DNA of 64,000 nt from an uncultured Aquimarina sp. GTDB taxonomy: Bacteria > Bacteroidota > Bacteroidia > Flavobacteriales > Flavobacteriaceae. How positions within the stretch are numbered: position 1 is the stretch's first letter; every line of letters begins with the position of its first letter. The position numbers were made by a program, and so were the translations under genes. Below, piece after piece: positions 61,179 to 64,000 of this stretch. The notes under the pieces were generated by a model. That model was not told the origin of the DNA, ran no database searches, and saw only the letters and a program-made list of their open reading frames with translations. Location: the NCBI GenBank assembly GCA_947498765.1, contig CANMLG010000059.1, positions 39,231 to 103,230 of the forward strand. The letters are read 5' to 3'.

Positions 61179-61646
61179 ATGAAAATTAGAGAAGCTCATA
61201 GAAATCAATATACCATTTCAACTGACAAGGATAAATTAGATATTTTGAGCATTCACAAATTCCTTGCAAACGAAACTGATTGGGCTAAAGGAATTCCCAT
61301 CAATACTTTGGAAATATCAATTGAAAACTCTTTGAATTTTGGGCTCTATTACCAAAACAAACAAATTGGCTTTGCTAGAATAATTTCAGACTATTCAACT
61401 ATTGCATATTTAGGAGATGTATATATTCTAAAGGAATATAGGGGTAAGGGATTAAGTAAATGGCTGATAAATGAAATAATGGAACACCCAAATCTTCAGG
61501 GGTTAAGACGCTGGATTTTATTAACTAATACAGCTGAATGGCTTTATAAAAAATTTGGATTTACAGAAGTACCTAAGCCTGAATTTTATATGGAAAAACA
61601 TAACCCGAATGTTTATAACAGAATAGATGGACTACTTTCGGATTAA
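61179..61646 (+). CDS. GNAT-family N-acetyltransferase
   Basis: A 155-residue GNAT with the acetyl-CoA loop YLGDVYILKEYRGKGLSKWL and the end KFGFTEVPKPEFYMEKHNP. From the ATG at 61179, an upstream frame lies in the repeat element and is rejected. The substrate is unknown. Confidence 0.88.
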   Translation: MKIREAHRNQYTISTDKDKLDILSIHKFLANETDWAKGIPINTLEISIENSLNFGLYYQNKQIGFARIISDYSTIAYLGDVYILKEYRGKGLSKWLINEIMEHPNLQGLRRWILLTNTAEWLYKKFGFTEVPKPEFYMEKHNPNVYNRIDGLLSD

Positions 61647-61670
61647 TATAAACACTAAACTATTATAATT

Positions 61671-61871
61671 TTAATCTCCTTCTTCTAATTCAAATATTTC
61701 ATTTACACTTTTTCCGAATACCTTAGATATTTTTAAAGCAAGAACTGTAGATGGAACATACCTATTTTTTTCAATAGAATTAATAGTTTGCCTAGAAACC
61801 TTTATTTCCTTTGCTAAAGAATCTTGCGTTAAGCCTTTAATAGCTCGTTGTATCTTTATTGTATTTGTCAC
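61671..61871 (-). CDS. XRE-family helix-turn-helix regulator
   Basis: A 66-residue Cro/C1-type regulator of the small YgzD form, LTQDSLAKEIKVSRQTINSI as HTH and FGKSVNEIFELEEG at the end. It lies opposite to all neighbours. Such regulators are usually followed by a membrane protein, which is absent here. Confidence 0.9.
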   Translation of the reverse strand: MTNTIKIQRAIKGLTQDSLAKEIKVSRQTINSIEKNRYVPSTVLALKISKVFGKSVNEIFELEEGD

Positions 61872-62161
61872 TACCTTTTAATTAACATCAAACGAAAACT
61901 AACAAAATACCAAAAAAACATATTAAATAACATATCAGATGATTTATTACCTATAAGAATGTGAACTAATCCCATGTCCCAATAGAAAGATTTTTTATTT
62001 GAATTATTATAGGTTTTACTTGAGAGTTTAAGACCTTAATCTACTTTTTTTTGTGCGATTTATATGTTTTTTCAGTCATTCATTGTTGGTTTTTATGTTA
62101 TTGCAGTACTTTTATATAACCTATTCATTCAGACTCCTATCGACCAGAAACAGCACTTCAT

Positions 62162-62692
62162 ATGAAAGAAAGATTAATTATTATTTCAGATTTATGGGGA
62201 ACAAAAAAATCTGAATGGATAATTAATTATACTAAAATTTTAAAAACAAAATTTGATATTGAATTTTATGATAGCTGTAAACTTGGACAAATTGACAAAT
62301 CAGATTATAACCAAGATAGCTTACACAACCAATTTATTACTGGCGGTATTGAAATAGCAGTAGATAAACTTAATGTACTTGAAAAGCATCCAATAACTAT
62401 TTTAGCATTTAGTATTGGAGGAACAATTGCTTGGAAATTTGGAATCAAGCATAAAAAAATTAAAACTCTTATTTGTGTATCATCGACCAGATTAAGAAAA
62501 GAATCGGAAAGACCAAATGGAAGATTAGCACTTTACTTTGGCGAAAAAGATGAATTCAAACCAACCACAGAATGGCTAGATACTATGACATTAGAATACA
62601 AAATCATATCAAATAAAGGACATCTACTCTATCGTGAACCTAAATTTGCTAAACTAGTAAGCAATAAATTATTAAAAATGTTATCACAATAG
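62162..62692 (+). CDS. small alpha/beta-hydrolase
   Basis: A 176-residue protein with the nucleophile elbow AFSIGG, a strand-7 Asp in FGEKDEFKP and His in NKGHLLYREP, a complete triad in a short frame without a lid. It is probably an esterase; substrate is unknown. Confidence 0.8.
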   Translation: MKERLIIISDLWGTKKSEWIINYTKILKTKFDIEFYDSCKLGQIDKSDYNQDSLHNQFITGGIEIAVDKLNVLEKHPITILAFSIGGTIAWKFGIKHKKIKTLICVSSTRLRKESERPNGRLALYFGEKDEFKPTTEWLDTMTLEYKIISNKGHLLYREPKFAKLVSNKLLKMLSQ

Positions 62693-62739
62693 TTACAAAA
62701 AATATTAGACCTGTATATTTAGCTTCAATATATTAGTAC

Positions 62740-63219
62740 ATGCTTCAAAAAATTAAAATAAAAAAAGCTTCAATAGTAGATGCTAAAGACCTTTCTGAAT
62801 TAACTATAAGGTCTAAATCTTACTGGAATTATAATAAAAAGCAAATTGAAAGTTGGAGAGAAGAATTGACAATTACAGAAAAATATATTGATAATAATCA
62901 AATTTACAAACTTGTATCAAATAATCTATTGATTGGATTCTACGCTTTTCAAGCTATAAATAATACCACCATAAAGCTTGACTACCTTTTTGTCGAACCT
63001 CAATTTATCGGTAAAGGTTATGGGAAAAAGCTAATGACCGATTTTTTAAAAAAGATTGAAAACTCCCAATATAAAAGAGTTATTCTTGATGCTGATCCTA
63101 ATGCTGAAAAATTTTATTCAAGACTTGGTTTTCGTGTAATCGGAAAACTAAAAAGCACTATAAAGGATAGATTTTTACCAATTATGGAATTGGAGATAAA
63201 TCTAGATCTTAAGCATTAA
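62740..63219 (+). CDS. GNAT-family N-acetyltransferase
   Basis: A 159-residue GNAT: KIKKASIVDAKDLSELTIRS at the start, KLDYLFVEPQFIGKGYGKKL as acetyl-CoA loop, and DADPNAEKFYSRLGFRVIG at the end. The upstream small hydrolase is 47 bp away on the same strand. Confidence 0.9.
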   Translation: MLQKIKIKKASIVDAKDLSELTIRSKSYWNYNKKQIESWREELTITEKYIDNNQIYKLVSNNLLIGFYAFQAINNTTIKLDYLFVEPQFIGKGYGKKLMTDFLKKIENSQYKRVILDADPNAEKFYSRLGFRVIGKLKSTIKDRFLPIMELEINLDLKH

Positions 63220-63326
63220 TAAATTCATGTTTTTCCATTATCGTAGCAATATCACAAAGCTTACGCCTATCAATTTTACTTTTAAATCATATATTCAGTA
63301 TTTTAGATAAAGTAAAAAACTAAAAA

Positions 63327-63662
63327 ATGAACTTAAACAACAAAAAATTTGTAACGGCCGAAAACAAAAATGGATTATCATCAGATGAAACCATTTTCCA
63401 TTATTTCCAAAATGGCACCACTATAACAGCAAATTATAAAGGAGGAGCAATTAAAGAAGGGCTTATTATTGGTAAGCAAATACAAAACGCAGAAATAGAA
63501 CTCTTGTATCAATGCCTAACCACTGAGGGCCAATTAAAAGCTGGAGAAGCAAAAGGGAGTATTGTAAAAACGCCTAATGGAAAACTAAAATTGAACTTTG
63601 ATTGGACTTGGCTTAATGGAGACTTATCTGGCGGAAAATCTGAATATATAGAAATTGAATAA
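63327..63662 (+). CDS. small MORN-like conserved protein
   Basis: A 111-residue cytoplasmic protein with beta pattern: FHYFQNGTTITANYKGGAIK, then EGLIIGKQIQNAEIELLYQC and GKLKLNFDWTWLNGDLSGG. The family is often annotated N-acetylglutamate synthase in flavobacteria, but it has no GNAT motifs, so that name is not reliable. Confidence 0.75.
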   Translation: MNLNNKKFVTAENKNGLSSDETIFHYFQNGTTITANYKGGAIKEGLIIGKQIQNAEIELLYQCLTTEGQLKAGEAKGSIVKTPNGKLKLNFDWTWLNGDLSGGKSEYIEIE

Positions 63663-63940
63663 ATCACTTTATCCCCTTAAAATAGGGCATTCTCTCATAT
63701 AATCTAATAGCCTTTTATAATGTTGGCTATTTCATAAACAACCACCATGTTTTCTTTATTTTAACCCGAATTACGCATTGAAACTTTGTCATGAGACTGT
63801 GATGTACAATAAATACTAGTGTTTTCTTAATTTCAGCATAACACCGTTATAGTTAAATTAAAAAATACAGTTTACGATAGTATTTGAAGTAGATCGCAGA
63901 CGCAATAGACTTTTTAATGTATAATTCCATCTAACTTAAA
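63663..63940. other. intergenic stretch
   Basis: AT-rich, no supported gene or repeat. Confidence 0.4.
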
Positions 63941-64000
63941 TTAAGTCATTGATAATTCAGTTGTTGTAATTCCAAGTTTTTTCATTCTACGCTTCATGTT
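63941..64000 (-). CDS. possible C-terminal end of a gene running off the right edge
   Basis: The minus strand reads NMKRRMKKLGITTTELSMT before TAA at 63941-63943, open to the edge. MKRRMKKLGI resembles the last helix of Fis-type HTH domains in sigma-54 response regulators, but 19 residues cannot settle this. Confidence 0.3.
   Translation of the reverse strand, partial: NMKRRMKKLGITTTELSMT

Overview
The window comes from a low-GC member of the Bacteroidota, almost certainly a marine-type flavobacterium. Several signs agree: many SusD-era style lipoproteins with a Cys lipobox followed by Asp/Ser/Lys, type IX secretion (T9SS) sorting domains, TAnnTTTG minus-7 promoter elements, A-rich leaders without Shine-Dalgarno sites, and flavobacterial housekeeping sets (tig-clpP-clpX, prs-rplY-pth-ribF).

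Region by region. 1-8400: an iron/heme-linked locus. On the minus strand lie a DUF4856 lipoprotein (cut by the left edge), a small lipoprotein, a haem-binding-domain protein, an imelysin-like lipoprotein, a di-heme oxidoreductase and a second, canonical imelysin. On the plus strand, diverging from the last, are two small related proteins and a Cys-rich mini-protein. The divergent intergenic region holds three 7-1-7 palindromes like Fur-family operators. A decayed copy of the 3' end of the haem-binding gene lies about 1 kb from its parent. 8400-18530: metabolism and envelope (HMG-CoA lyase, YjbQ, HAD phosphatase, PyrD, PepT, alpha/beta hydrolase, FadL-like porin plus SGNH lipoprotein), with heptamer tandem repeats between genes. 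18530-29240: a HExxH secreted protein, a tiny T9SS protein, tig-clpP-clpX, CtpA, dCMP deaminase, and a GH1 / glycosyltransferase / LpxH-like trio. 29240-37300: three small-ORF-plus-terminator units, an ECF42-type sigma factor with its YCII/DGPF partner, a four-gene operon (beta-barrel, YceI, OB-fold, cytochrome c-YceI fusion), and a GlpQ lipoprotein. 37439-41004: a lipoprotein, ECF sigma factor and membrane-anchored anti-sigma/barrel protein, flanked by two copies of a 114 bp direct repeat. 41100-45810: tRNA-Leu(CAA), prs, rplY, pth, ribF.

45996-56118: the most unusual part. A secreted GH43-like/fibronectin protein and a vitamin-K-dependent-carboxylase-like (HTTM) membrane protein are followed by a small PA-IL-lectin-like protein. 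That gene is separated by 4 nt from a 1,907-residue protein which combines two subtilisin (S8) domains, one caspase-like (C14) domain and a C-terminal alpha/beta-hydrolase. All catalytic residues of the four enzymes are present, and neither the giant nor its small partner has a signal peptide.

56200-64000: an accessory array of short unrelated genes: CHMI isomerase, membrane protein, ADP-ribosylglycohydrolase, ParDE toxin-antitoxin, phosphoesterase, two GNATs, XRE regulator and a small hydrolase. Several are separated by about 180 bp elements with terminal inverted repeats that look like integron attC cassette boundaries. A relic of a group II intron (a recognisable 34-nt domain V) sits beside the toxin-antitoxin pair, which is flanked by two copies of the intron-derived sequence. 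No integrase or transposase gene is visible in the window. All functional statements rest on reading motifs by eye; no database search was run.
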